Shown piece by piece: positions 24,872 through 36,899 of a stretch of DNA of 64,000 bases. The notes beneath the pieces are model-generated. The model ran no database searches and was not told where the DNA came from. It saw nothing but the letters and a program-made list of their open reading frames with translations. How positions within the stretch are numbered: position 1 is the first letter of the stretch; each line of letters opens with the position of its first letter. The stretch is from Ooceraea biroi. Its lineage: Eukaryota > Arthropoda > Insecta > Hymenoptera > Formicidae. The translations under genes were made by a program, and so were the position numbers. The DNA is taken from NCBI RefSeq assembly GCF_003672135.1, contig NC_039513.1:7812833-7876832 (forward strand), read 5' to 3'.

Positions 24872-26150
24872 TTGGGTCATTAAGTATGAAACTTTACAAA
24901 TAGAACATAAACTTTTGCATTTTTTGGCACATGGACATGATTTATTTTCAATCGAAGTATGCGCCCATGTTATCTACACACTTCTGCCATTTTAGTGGTA
25001 GTTGGTCTATGCCTCTACTATAGAAGCCCGGAGTACGGGAATCGATGAAGTCGCGGAAGGCTGTTTCGACTGCCTGTTGAGAATTGAAGAATTTTCCCAC
25101 CAACAAGTTGTCCAAATTCCGGAAAAAGTGATAGTCGGTAGGTGATAGATCTGGTGAATATGGTGGATGACGGAGAGTTTGCAATTCCAACTCCCGTAGC
25201 TTTGCCACGGTCAGTCGTGCAGTGTGCGGTCGAGCATTATCATGCAACAGGATTGGCATTGACCGATTGACCAATTTCGGTTGTTTAATAGCAAGTTGTT
25301 GCATCATTTCGTCCAGTTGCTTGCAATATACTTCAGCCGTTATCGATGTACGAGGTTTCATAAAGTTGTAGTAGATAACACCTGACCTGGACCACCAAAC
25401 AGTCACCATAAGCTTCTTCTGTGTAATGTTGGGTTTCGCGTGATGTCTCGGTGGTTCATCAACCACTGATGTGAGCGTTTACGATTGTCGTAGAGTATCC
25501 ACTTTTCATCGCAGGTCACAATTCGATTAAAAAAAGATTCATTTTTGTAACGGGAAAGCAAAGAAAGTGAAGCCTCTAGACGTTGCGCCTGCTGCGCATC
25601 GGTCAATTCGTGCGGGACCCATTTGTCCAACTTCTTTATCTTACCAATTGCAGCTAAATGAACCAATATGGTGGGTATGGAAACATTGAATATCGATGCC
25701 AATTCACGTGTACTTTGAGATGGATCGGACTCTACTACGGCTCTCAAGTGATCATTATCCACCTTCGTCTTTGGTCTTCCACGTGGCTCATTAGCGAGGC
25801 TGAAATCTCCATCTCTGAAGTTTTTGAACCAATTGCCCACTATTGCTTTAGTAGTTGAACCTTCACCAAATACAGCGTTGATATTACGAGCTGTCTCCGA
25901 CACTGTGGTTCCACGGCGGAACTCATATTCATAAATCACACGAATTTTGGACTTTTCCATAGTTCTATAAAAAAGAATCCACCAATAAAACTAATGAAGA
26001 TATTTGAACAAACAAATATGACATTTGAAGGGCGAACATACATCTATCACACTAACCTAACCTGATACTGACGTCTGGCGCCAAATTTGAGATAACAAAT
26101 GTTAAAGATGGCGCTTTTACATTTGTAAAGTTTCATACTTAATGACCCAA
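24872..26150 (-). mobile_element. mariner element, cecropia/Hsmar1-like, 1279 bp
   Basis: TA flanks both ends (24870-24871 and 26151-26152). The terminal inverted repeats begin TTGGGTCATTAAGTATGAAA and match for about 30 bp. The element is full length for a mariner and carries a transposase on the minus strand with a single apparent frameshift. It is nested in the AT-rich element at 24584-26536, so it is the younger of the two. Confidence 0.93.
24948..25960 (-). pseudogene. mariner transposase with one frameshift
   Basis: The frame starts at ATG 25960. The N-terminal part has the paired helix-turn-helix region (EYEFRRGTTVSETARNIN, WFKNFRDGDFSLANEPRGRP) and the WVPHEL linker. The catalytic triad is present: first Asp in TCDEKWILYDN, second in LLHDNARPH, third in SPDLSPTDYHFF. 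There are 34 residues between the second and third, as in DD34D mariners. Near 25460 the frame changes by one base between SHQWL and DEPPRHH. Apart from that it reads to the normal C-terminus at 24948. The sequence is close to the human SETMAR/Hsmar1 type, the cecropia subfamily. As it stands it should not make active transposase. Confidence 0.9.
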
Positions 26151-26536
26151 TATAATACAAAATATATATAGGAACGGTGATCACGGCAGGGCACAACTTG
26201 TATCGTAAGTCCATTTCTACGATGAAGTGGTACATTTTTGAACGAATAATAAATAAGAGGAAAGTACGAATTTGTACATAACGCTTAGGAAAATAAATTA
26301 AACATGCACCTGTAGTTGGTAGAGAGAGGAAGAAAGAATAAATAATATATATTCCATTTATATAACATTTAAATAACAATTTAGTAACACGTTATATTAT
26401 TGTTATATTACTGCAATTTCGTTTGAGTGGGAAATTACAACTAACATATACGTTACATGTAACGAACATGTTATATTGCGCGTTACGTTCTGTTATATTA
26501 TGGCAATATCATTGCTACATGGCTGTGTTTGCTGGG

Positions 26537-29500
26537 TGCTCACTCACCACGGACGAACGTCTCATTTCGTTCCGGATGCTAGCCTCTGTGCGCCGCATCC
26601 GCGCCCATGGCGTGACAAACTCCGCGCGATGCACGACGTTTCAGCGTGCAGCGATGACGATTCGCACTCGCGGTGTCGCGAGGACGCGCTGCAACCAATT
26701 TCGCGGACGGTGACGTGCATCTTCCGCGAAGATAATTGCGAAACGCCGACGAAACACGAGACCCGAAACGCGCGCGAATCACGTCCTGAACCCGGAAGTA
26801 AACCGGAACTGCGAGCATGGACTTGCCGCGCGCAATTCGAAAGATACGCGGCGCCAATAGGCAGGCAACGCCACCTAGTGAAGTGTGCGGCAAGTACGGC
26901 GTCATTAGTTTGCGGAAAGTATGTCACGCGGCGCTACTAGTGCACTCTTGCTGTTACGTCGAACATAATGAATGAACGACATGATGAATGGCATAATGAA
27001 CGACATAATGAATGAATGATATGCATCGCGCGCGCGCACAATGTGTGTTGAAAGTTTTACATGTAATATAAAAATAATTAGGAAAATAATGTCTATTTGG
27101 TACTTCACGCCTCGATATTTAATTCTTTCCAGCACATTATAAGCAGCATATTATAAGAATTAATACAAAATAGAATGAAATAAATAAAAGAGAAGAGAAA
27201 AACAGAATTTAAAAAATATTTTGCAATCATATAAATTATTATTTTCCGCACCTACAATCTCCCGTAACAACTCCCGAATCAACAGCTTTATTCTAAGCGT
27301 GATGTTATTTTCGATGATCGACCCGAACAGTGCAAACACATGCAAACGCATCGAATTATCTTCTGCATAAAGAATAGGATTAAATAGAAAATTCTATTTC
27401 TATTTAAATTCCTGAAATCAAGGGAAACAGAAAGAAATCTGAAAAAAAGAAACGAAAAGTAGAAATATTAAAAATTTCATCTTTTTCATTTTTGTATTCC
27501 TCGTTCCCAACGTTCCCAACGTTCATCTAAATTTCACTCTCTCTGAATATTTATAAATAATGTTTTCAAATTAATTCATGTGATTCTGCCGTATAAAAGA
27601 GTAAAGTTTTACGTATGCGTGTCTGCGACGTCGCTTTACAGACAAGTCCGGCGATTTGTCACGAACACGTATCGCACATTCTAAACTCTTATCGCAAAAG
27701 GGCAGGTATACTCCTGTCCATGCAACGTGCCTTTTTCGCTCATTCTCGCTTCCGAGTAAAATGTCACCCTTGGTAACATCTACGGTTTACGTAACGTCAA
27801 CCTGTATCTTGTGAATCTCAAGCACTCTTCGCAATCTCCAACTGCTTGGAATTCAGTTGAATCTTTTATTTTTCCTGCAGTTTTTACATTTTATTTATTT
27901 TTAATTTAGCTTCATCTTTTCTCTTTCGTTCGCTTGTAGAATTTTATTATGGCTCATAAATTGTATCAACGGACTTCCTGTGGATTTAACTAGATATGAT
28001 TGTAGTTGTACATAGGACAGTTGTACGTTCAAAATTATAAAAAGCAAAGAGAGTACAATCCGTAAAACAGTGAATATATATGCAGGATATTAAAAAATTT
28101 CTTTTTCTTTTTAAATATTCACGCTTTGTGCAAGGGTAATGTCCGTCTCGGAAAAGCAAACCGGTTTAGTTCATTCTGTACTCTCTCGGAAATTCTCTAT
28201 GTTCGCAGCAGGTGTCTTTTGCAATATTGCTGCGATATTCAATTCAATTGAATTCTCCTCCGAGTCAAATAAAAAGTGTGCTTCTGTTCTTGAGATATTC
28301 AAAGAATGAATCGGATTCGAACATCGTGTGGGACTGCAATAGTCTGGCCTCCACGAGATGTTAATCAGTAATTAAGAATCGTCGTTCTTTCCATTGAAAC
28401 GAAATCTCTGCTATCAACGTCAGCATGTAACGTACTCGAAGGTTCACTGTGACTGCAGGGACAAAAAAACAAAAAGTAATCGAATTAAAAAGAAACATCG
28501 CCTACATTCTCTCTCTATGATGCACCTCATTTCTTTCTATTAAAATGACTGCTCCTGTTAGCCAGAAGTCCAAATAACAATGTAATTTTAATAATTCTCG
28601 TGAAATAGTTATCTCAGGAAAATCGTTTTGACGCGGATAATTGGAAAAATCCCTGTACCGCACAAATCTCTTTTCAGTCGTAACATAGCACGTTCTTCTC
28701 ATCAAAGTTTTGCATTGCGTTTTGCATAATGTTATTAACAAGGATCTATGTGATAGATGCGCAGGGTATGGCGCACGTACTGCGTAACGGAATTGAATTT
28801 TCGAGCAAATGGTATTTTGCGGGGCTATTAAAGCAACACTTTGAAAAAACAACAACGCAATAACGTTAACGGCGAAAATCAATCTCGGGAAGTCCGAGTG
28901 CGTCTCTTGCCTTGCGCAACTACGAGGCAAGAGAGCCTGGAGATTCGATTAAAGCGCATTTGCTTAATTTGCGCGCGCAACGGCTGTTCTTTTTGTCACG
29001 TTCGTTACGTCGCCGAATCGGTCATCGGGGCAGGGCAGACCTAATCGAGTCAAACCGAACGCGCACCGCGGTTAATTATCTAATGAAATTAGCATGAACA
29101 ATCATGGGGATTGCGCGGAACCGACAGGATTCCTGACCTGTTCGCAAGTCACGTTTTACAACATTTGCCAACTTCGCTCTTCAGCTAATCCGAAACATGT
29201 TTTGTAATAACTAATAGCATGTTTGAGATGGTTCGAATCACGGATATGCACGGTAAGCGACACTACGGAAAAACATTTGTCGAGTAATCTCTCCAATGCT
29301 TATTCTCCTGTACTTTGAAATGAAACTAACGAGAGTAATCCTGCGTAAAATCGCCTTCTCTTTTAAACGAATTCGACCCGAATGGAGCGCATAAACGTGC
29401 GCAAAGCGTTCGTTTTACGCCGGCAAATCTTTGATGTTTATCTCTAGCTGCCAGAGAGAGAGAGAGGAAACCTCCCGCCAGGAGCCATATCACTGCGCCA

Positions 29501-29948
29501 ATCGCGCGGATCCTCCCAAAAATCTCGATCGGATAGCTTCGGCGAACGGAGAGAACAATAGTGCACCCTCGTAGAGTCTCGCAGCAGACTGGTGGCGCTG
29601 CTTGATTCCGGGTACGCGATAGAATCTTTGCCCGGGATCGGGTTACCGAAATTCTGCCGAGAGGTATGTCCCGATTTAGCTGCGCGATAACGCACAAATC
29701 GGGAAGAGAGTTCGATAAACTCGAGTGTACTTCTGACTCGTGAACGAGGAAGCCGGTGACGGATCGGACGTCGACCGAGAGAGGAAGACTCTCTGCCCGT
29801 GCGCTGGAAGGTGAAGATGGATGGGTCGAAGCAGAAGTGCACGGAGTTCATACGACGCACGAGATAGCGCTTAATCAGGTTCGACTAGTTGGCAGGTGCC
29901 TGGTATCGCGCTCGCGGAAAACAGCAGTGGTTTCTCCCCGAGAAACTA
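26537..29948. other. Non-coding stretch, no gene recognised
   Basis: Positions 26,540-26,940 are CG-rich, and about 27,040-28,500 is clearly AT-rich. A short imperfect tandem repeat of the GACATAATGAAT type lies at 26963-27020. I can support no exon or RNA gene. A possible promoter-like CG-rich patch lies at 29,400-29,940. Confidence 0.5.
26963..27020. repeat. Short imperfect tandem repeat (ATGAATGAACGACAT type)
   Basis: About four degenerate copies of a 12-16 bp motif built from GAATGAACGACATAAT. Probably a small slippage-generated tract. Confidence 0.6.
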
Positions 29949-31235
29949 TTGGGTTGGCCAAAAAGTAATTGCGTTTTTTTCCAATAGATGGACATACATG
30001 TCTTGAAATGTAACTAACTTCATTCTAAACCGCAAATTCATTATGTAGGTTAACAACTCACGGTTCAAGCTTGTTTTAGAAAAAGAAAGTACACGATTTC
30101 GTTAACAATTGTTTCTTTGCCGTCGATTTCAAAATGGAAAATCAAAAAGAACATTTTCGTCATATTTTGTTTTATTACTTCCGAAAAGGGAAAAACGCTG
30201 TGCAAACTCGTAAAAAGTTATGTCATGTATATGGCGAAGATGCTTTAAAACTGCGGCAGTGTCAAAATTGGTTTACTAAATTTCGATCTGGAGATTTTTA
30301 TGTGAAAGATGCACCACGCTCGGGAAGGCCAATCGAAATTGACGATGACAAAATAAAGGCACCGATCGATTCCAATCGGCGTTTAACGACACGAGAGATT
30401 GCTGAGAATCTTAACATATCGAAATCGAGTGTTGAAAACCATTTAAAACGACTTGGATACATTAGTAAGCTCGATATTTGGGTACCACGTGAGCTCAAAG
30501 AAATTCATCTCACTGAGCGTATTGACATCTGCGATTCTCTTTTGAAACGTGAGGAAAATGATCGATTTTTGAAACGTATGTAACAGGCGACGAAAAATGG
30601 ATCGTCTACAACAACGTCAAACGAAAAAGATCGTGGAGCAAGCGTGATGAACCTGCTCAAAGCACTTGAAAAACAGATATTCACCAAAGAAAGATTATGC
30701 TGTCAGTCTGGTGGGACTTTAAAGGTATTGTGTATTTTGAGCTGCTTGCAAGGAATCAAACCATTAATTCAGACGTATACTGTCGTCAACTGGATTGCCA
30801 TCAAACAGAAACGTCGAGAATTGGTGAATCGCAAAGGTGTTGTGTTTCACCATGATAACGCTAGACCACACACAAGTTTGGTCACTCGTGAAAAATTGTT
30901 GCAGCTTGGATGGGATGTGTTACCATGATGTTACCACATCCACCATATTCGCCAGACCTGGCACCATCAGATTACCATTTGTTTCGTTCTTTGCAAAACG
31001 CCTTGAATGGTAAAACCTTTACTGCTGATGAGGATATCAAATCGTTCTTGGAATTGTGTTTTGCTGAAAAAGATACGAACTTTTTTGAGCGCGGAATCAT
31101 GAAGTTGCCTGAAAAATGGCAAAAGATAATCAAACAAAATGGACAATATATTGTTTAATAAAGTTTTTGTTTCCCATGAAAAATTCGCCTTTTATTTATA
31201 TAAAAAAAAACGCAATTACTTTTTGGCCAACCCAA
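29949..31235 (+). mobile_element. mariner element, mellifera/irritans-like, 1287 bp, copy A
   Basis: Full-length mariner flanked by TA (29947-29948 and 31236-31237). Its terminal inverted repeats begin TTGGGTTGGCCAAAAAGTAA and are matched at the right end. It belongs to the same family as the copy at 56646-57930 and shares its disabling mutations. Confidence 0.94.
30134..31159 (+). pseudogene. mariner transposase, multiply disrupted, copy A
   Basis: The ATG-initiated first part (30134-30583) has the DNA-binding region (WFTKFRSGDF, SGRPIEIDDDKIKAPIDSN, WVPREL). A one-base loss just after FLKRM (about 30584) shifts the frame ahead of [10 protein letters not shown]. Further lesions follow: a TGA after EPAQST (about 30669), an apparent deletion after YCRQLD (about 30795) that shifts frame again, and an inserted TTACCATGATG-type duplication near 30920 between WDVLP and HPPYSPDL. 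The triad motifs [13 protein letters not shown] and SPDLAPSDYHLF are all still visible. It cannot encode a functional enzyme. Confidence 0.92.
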
Positions 31236-31237
31236 TA

Positions 31238-33249
31238 CATGATGCTGCTGCTACCTCGATCGCTAGCAGACCGAATCAAAATTCTCTTCGTACGGGAGGA
31301 CAGATCCAGAATCGCGTCAACAGAATTTCCACGTGGGTTTCCGTGGAAAAGCTGCGGCGAACCCGGTCGCGGCCGAGCGATATCTCGAGTTGGCGTAAAA
31401 GTACGCCGATCGTTTACTGTTATGCCAGACAAGACGGGCATTTTTGCGGCGTCTGTGCCGCGACTGCTGCGCCTATATTTACCGAGGTCCGCGCGTTCCA
31501 GGGAGGCGTCTCTTTCTCTCACGTAGAAAGTAACGACCCCGCGTAGACCATGCATAGACCGGGGTCCTCGTTACGAGCGGCCCGCACGACCGGCGTCGAA
31601 TCGTCGAGGCGTTCGTGTTAATGGCGACGTGTCTCCGGTATACCGTTAAAGCCTCCGCGCGCATTGCCCACCGAACCTAATTAATGGTGCGTTCGCGTTG
31701 CGTCTCTCACGGATACACCATCGCGGGCACGCCATCAGCGCGCGCTCACGCACGTGCTACCGCTCAGCATCCGTCTTGCTAGCTGTCACGCTATTACCCA
31801 CCGCACTTCAACTACTTAGGCATGGCACCGTGCGCGAATAGATAGGCGGTAGACAGCCGGCACGTGCGAGCGCACGGCGGAGTGGATTATTCAGCCTTCC
31901 TATGTAAACACACGTATAATTATCGTCTCTCCTCGCTGGATCTCGGCGGCCGACCGCGTCGAGATTGCTCGATTGCGGATGCCCGTCGCGTCCCGCTGAT
32001 CTTTTTCCCGCGGCAGCTGCCGATCCGCGACGTCGATACGCGCGACATAAATCAAAGCTGCGTGCCGGTCTCTCGATCGAGTTGCAAATAACGCCGCGAA
32101 CAGCTCGCAGCCGCTGTGGCCGCGCGCCGGATAAGATTAAGCATCCGCGTGCTCGTATTTAATCACGGCCGGTACCGACGCGGCACTCGTCGGTTCCGCT
32201 CAGCCGATGATTTATGTACGCGGCGCGTACACGCCACGGCTACACCAGAAGCTGGTAGTTACGCTCGCAAAATGGGGCGGCTACGCGCGCAAAATGCATT
32301 ACGCGCGCCGATGGCCTGCGGTGAAACCGGCGACGGAACACGCGCGCGCGTGTACGCGTCGTCGACCCTATCCGAAATGCCGCGCTGGTCTCTTCCAGGT
32401 ACTAATTCATTTAGCGCTCGTCCCGCGCGAGGAGAACGAGCCGGACCCCGCCTGGTGGACACGGCAGCCGTTCGTCAACCGGGACGCATTCCGGCACGCA
32501 TAATCACCGTGGGCGTGTGGCGGAATGGCTACCCTCGGCCGATGTAGCCGAGGAGACGCTCCGTGTCAAGGGTCCGGGTCGAGGTGCGGCGTGGGGTTCC
32601 GCGTAAAGCCGCGTACAGGGAAGCCGTTGCATCTCGCCTCGAGGCGGGAAAGACCCGGGTCCTTTCTTTTACGGCATCCACGGGACGACGACGACAACGG
32701 TCGACGCGACAATACGGCTGTTGCGGCTGCGGCGCGAGGTCGCTCGGTTAATGCTTAGTTAACTAATGGGCGACGCGTGAAGTCGCGAGCTGAGCAAATA
32801 ATAGGCCGCACTCGACGGCAACGCTTGTCGATTCCTGTCCTTTTCTCCCCCGTCCCCTTGAGTAACGGGCCACCTCGAGCAGCGTGTCTCGGGACACGGC
32901 TAATTCAGCTCTACCCCGGAAACCGAGGATGCATTTTACTCACTTGAGCCATCAGAGCCGTGGATATATGCGCTTGTTGAATACCCCCGTATGAAACGGC
33001 GACCCTCCGCATAACCAGGACCCTTGATCTTCTACATGCTCGCGGCGCGCGGTCGCGCTCGAGACGCTTCGAGAAGCCGCAGCTTCCAGGTAGCATTCAT
33101 CGGAGGTATAAAAAGAAGCGCAGCCACGCGGGGTCAGTTCTCTCGCGGCTAGGGCAATTGGGATTTGATTCCCGATGTTTGCCGAAAGGATGAGGTATCG
33201 CTGCAATGGCACGTTAGCGATAGCTCCCCTTTATGCCCTTTATTCCCTC
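31238..33249. other. Non-coding stretch, CG-rich
   Basis: Overlapping open frames occur on both strands, none with a motif I recognise. No RNA gene was found. A leader-like segment near 32,510-32,580 resembles a tRNA only superficially. Confidence 0.45.
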
Positions 33250-33253
33250 TTAA

Positions 33254-33972
33254 GGGGGGAGCCTGCTTTAGAACGCTGAAAATAAGGTATAATTTTACGA
33301 ATTTTTTTGGAGAAACTATACAGCGGATCATTATAAAACTTTGATGCATTTATCAGTACATGTTTAAAGATAAAAAAATTATTTTTTGATTTGAATGTAT
33401 CGCCTGTAGAGGTCGTCCTGGAGGCATCTTAGTGCAGCCGGCATTGTAAATTGGTGAGCATTCTCCTGCCTCCAAATTTCATCCAAACTGAAAAATTGAA
33501 ATATTTTCTCGTTATTTATGAATTCCCATCGTCGATGAACCTTTAATATTCATAAAAACATTAAGTTAAACAATTATTTATGCATGAAAAAGTTCAAAAA
33601 CTTTGCCTAAAAATCGTACTTTTGTGTTCTAAGCTCCACCATTTTGGCACTTTTCAACTTTTTTCTTCTCTCTCTGGTTCATCGACGATGGGAATTCATA
33701 AATAACGAGAAGATATTTCAATTTTTCAGTTTAGACGAAATTTGGAGGCAGGAGAATGCTCACCAATTTGCAATGCCGGCGACGCGGCTGCACTAAGATT
33801 TCTCCAGGACGACCTCTACAAGCGATATATTCAAATCAAAAAATAATTTTTTTTACCTTTAAACATGTACTAATAAATGCATCAAAGTTTTATAATGATC
33901 CGCTGTATAGTTTCTCCAAAAACAATTCGTAAAATATACCTTATTTTCAGCGTTCTAAAGCAGGCTCCCCCC
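33254..33972. mobile_element. Fold-back TTAA-flanked MITE, copy 1 (719 bp)
   Basis: TTAA flanks both ends (33250-33253 and 33973-33976). The ends are GGGGGGAGCCTGCTTTAGAA and its inverse. The two arms (about 33254-33545 and 33676-33972) are inverted copies over nearly 300 bp, leaving a spacer of only about 130 bp. The spacer is AT-rich and non-coding. A second copy lies at 41817-42518. The G-run start and TTAA target match the element in the kinase gene. Confidence 0.9.
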
Positions 33973-33976
33973 TTAA

Positions 33977-36899
33977 AGTGTCGCGATTTGTTCAGTTTTG
34001 CTGAATTGTTAACAACAAGGTGTTAACAACGTGTTGCACATCTTGACAATTAAATCTCAAGTAGCTTACGATAGATAGATGCATGTAAATTGAACATTCG
34101 AGAAACTTTCTATTAATAATACGCGACGTTATCGTCGTTAAAGAACATCCATTTTATATGCAGATAATGAAAAAGTAATTACGAACATAATGTAAAATTG
34201 CCATCGTGGTTGAGCATAATAACGAATCTAATTTACTGCACTTCGTTCTACATACGAGCTTGCCAATTGCGTGGTATGTGCAACATACCTTAACGTCCGG
34301 CTGTCCCCGAATCCAGATTTTAATTGTAATGCGATAACGGGGACGACCGCGCATTTTACGATTTAAAATGTACATTGATGCATTCCTTTGCAAAATTCCT
34401 TGTATTGTAGTTGAAAACGTGTAGTCATCCAGACTTTTTTTTAATTCTATTTAATTATCCTGCCTGATAAAGATGACTTTCAAAAGTGAAAATACGTGAA
34501 AGATCGAGAAACCACCTTCTTCGTATCACGATCGTAAAATCCCTCCGAGAGAAAAGAAACATGCTCTCCGGCGAGAAGTTTACGGCGGCCTTACGTGTTG
34601 CGGCAATGGCTATCGTTCTCTACTCGGTATTCGCGAAGACGCGACCTTGACCCCGCACTCCATTTCGAGATCTTCCGAGCAATTTCGGTCTCCTTTCGTT
34701 TCTCTCTTTCTCTCTATCTCCCACTCTGCCTCTGTCTCACTTTCCATCCGTCTTCGCTTCTTGAGCCTCGGAGCCTCGTTGATCTGCACCAATAATCGCA
34801 ATATCCGCGATACGCGCGATATGACGCGCATCGTTCCGTCAGTCTACCTAGAAACCAGCTGAAAAGCCGAACGCTCGAAGCGAATGCAGCTCGCCTGCAG
34901 ACGCGTCAGCGTCCAACATGCTTTGAATGGATCGCAGCGAGTAGCGATAGCATCGATACCCTCGCGCGAAAGACGCAATTTCACATTGCGCAATATCTGT
35001 GACATATTGCGTTCCACTGTTGCGCAATATCCCGTTATTCCAATGGACAGAATCTACAGCAGCACGAATGCAGACATCGACTTTTTCGGTTTCGTATTTT
35101 TTTTTTTTTGCTCGCAAAAGCAGCGGAATATCAGATTGTTCACCACCGTGTTACGCGTACGCAAATACTGCTAATAGTCTTGGCGACGGTGACACGTCGG
35201 CCGCGCCGAGTTGATACGACGTACGTCTACGGAGGACATTTGCTTGAGCAGGTACCAGCGTGATTGCCATTGCTAATCGCGAGTTGCCTGGTCGCCTTCG
35301 TGAACTCGTGGCAGCGCGCCGGCTCACGTCGGCCAGCGGTATCCACGGCGTATGCACCACTTTCGAACTTTTGACCTGAAAACGAAGAGTGCGGTTGCAC
35401 GGGGAGCACGTAGCCGTGAGTTAGCGCGAGGCCTGTGGCAGAGAGACGCCACTGAATCTCGCTCAAAGTTCGAAGGTACTCGCGCGACCCCCGGGGCAAA
35501 GGTGCCGAGTAAAGTATCCCCACGTATCCGGAACTCAACGAGGGTCTCGCTCAGCTCTGCTTCATGACTTCCTCATTGTCGAATATCTCGCTTTGTGAGT
35601 TTAAACTTGGATTAAATCGCAGTGAATGATTGTTGTTTCTTCTCGAAGGTCGTTTTGGGGAAATCTCGTCAGGTACGCTCGTCGGGGAGCTCGGAGAGTT
35701 CAGCGAGCTACTCGACTGCTGACATTGCGATAACACAATAGCGATATTTCTTCTCGTCGTGCGCTTCAACCGCAAATGCTTTTCCTACATTTCCTATTTC
35801 TCCTCTATTTGCTATCTTTACCATTCCTGTCAATTTCTTCGTAGTGGACCGTACAGCGGCTTTATGCAACGGGCTGGGTAAATACCGCGTCTTTTAAAAC
35901 CCCGTGACGAGTTTATGCGCCAGCGCTTGAACAATGGGGCACCATACGCCTGTTGGAAGAAGAAGCGTCAAGAAGAAGCCTCGTGCGTTCGACGACCGTT
36001 CGAGCCAGAAATATCTGAAGATGTTGACTCGTGGGTTCGCTGTTTATCGATCGGCATCACGAATCAACGCCGATAATTACGGCTCAAGGCAATAATCGTG
36101 ACGTGAATAATCGTCTGTGAGCACTGGATTTATCCTGCCAGTAAATACGAATAGCTCGGAGCGAGCTGGAAAGAAGCAGGACGCTGATGCCTCGACCGTT
36201 TTCCAGCTGCGGATCACGGGAACGACACCGATCGTCCTCGTTGAACGCCAGGTAATTAACATACGGTACATCGCGCAACATTAATCGTCCGCGTTGCCTT
36301 GTTGCTCGCCAGAACAGCTCGCGTGTCGATCGGCCATCGGTGGTCATTGATATGCGTCTGGCGGCATTAAAAGCCTCTCGCCGATGCGAGAGAACTAGAC
36401 GGCGCTCGACGGCGTGTGCGACCCTGTTCCATGACGCGTGGACGAAAACGCGCGTCACGTGCGCTCGGACGTGGTCTGCTGCGACCGTCTGGAGGATCGG
36501 CGATACCGATGAGGAGATCGTCACCGAGGGAAAGGCCAAGGATGGACGGAGCGGATGCGTCGAGCCCTTTCTTGCGCGAGGCCGCATTCCCGCGGTTAGT
36601 ACTATTCGGAGCGATGGATGACCGACATGGGGATAAATTCATAATTGCTGCACGCAGGAAAAAGGCAGACCTCCCGTGCATGTTCTTCGATCCATCATCT
36701 ATCATTATGGAACTTGTCGAGCGTAAATTAATTTTCGTAAATAAATCTGAATGCTACGTCACGGTCGCTCCGCTCGAGTCACGCTCGAGACTTGGCGATC
36801 GCTGCGCGGGGATATTCGGAGCACTCTGCCATAGAAGATGCTAACTGTAGACAACGGTGACCAGCAGGTAGCAAAGACAGAAGTGATGCCTTTTAAGGC
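33977..36899. other. Non-coding stretch
   Basis: A CT-rich tract occurs at about 34,680-34,740 and a poly-T run at about 35,098-35,109. Open frames of up to about 170 codons near 36,080-36,840 overlap on both strands and have no domain signature, so I treat them as chance frames in CG-rich DNA. Confidence 0.45.

Larger units (their letters stand above)
24584..26536. mobile_element. AT-rich element with CCCAGCAAACACA ends, split by a mariner
   Basis: The left end CCCAGCAAACACA (24584) and the right end TGTGTTTGCTGGG (to 26536) are perfect 13-bp inverted repeats. TG lies just outside each end and could be a 2-bp target duplication. Inside, on both sides of the nested mariner, the sequence is built of many ATATAAC or GTTATAT motifs in both orientations. 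Without the mariner the element is about 670 bp and has no coding capacity. The superfamily is not assigned. Confidence 0.65.

Noticed and set aside
29949..31235. Reading mariner copies A and B as functional transposase genes
   Set aside because: Both have a shared TGA and at least two shared frame shifts, so they are described as pseudogenes.
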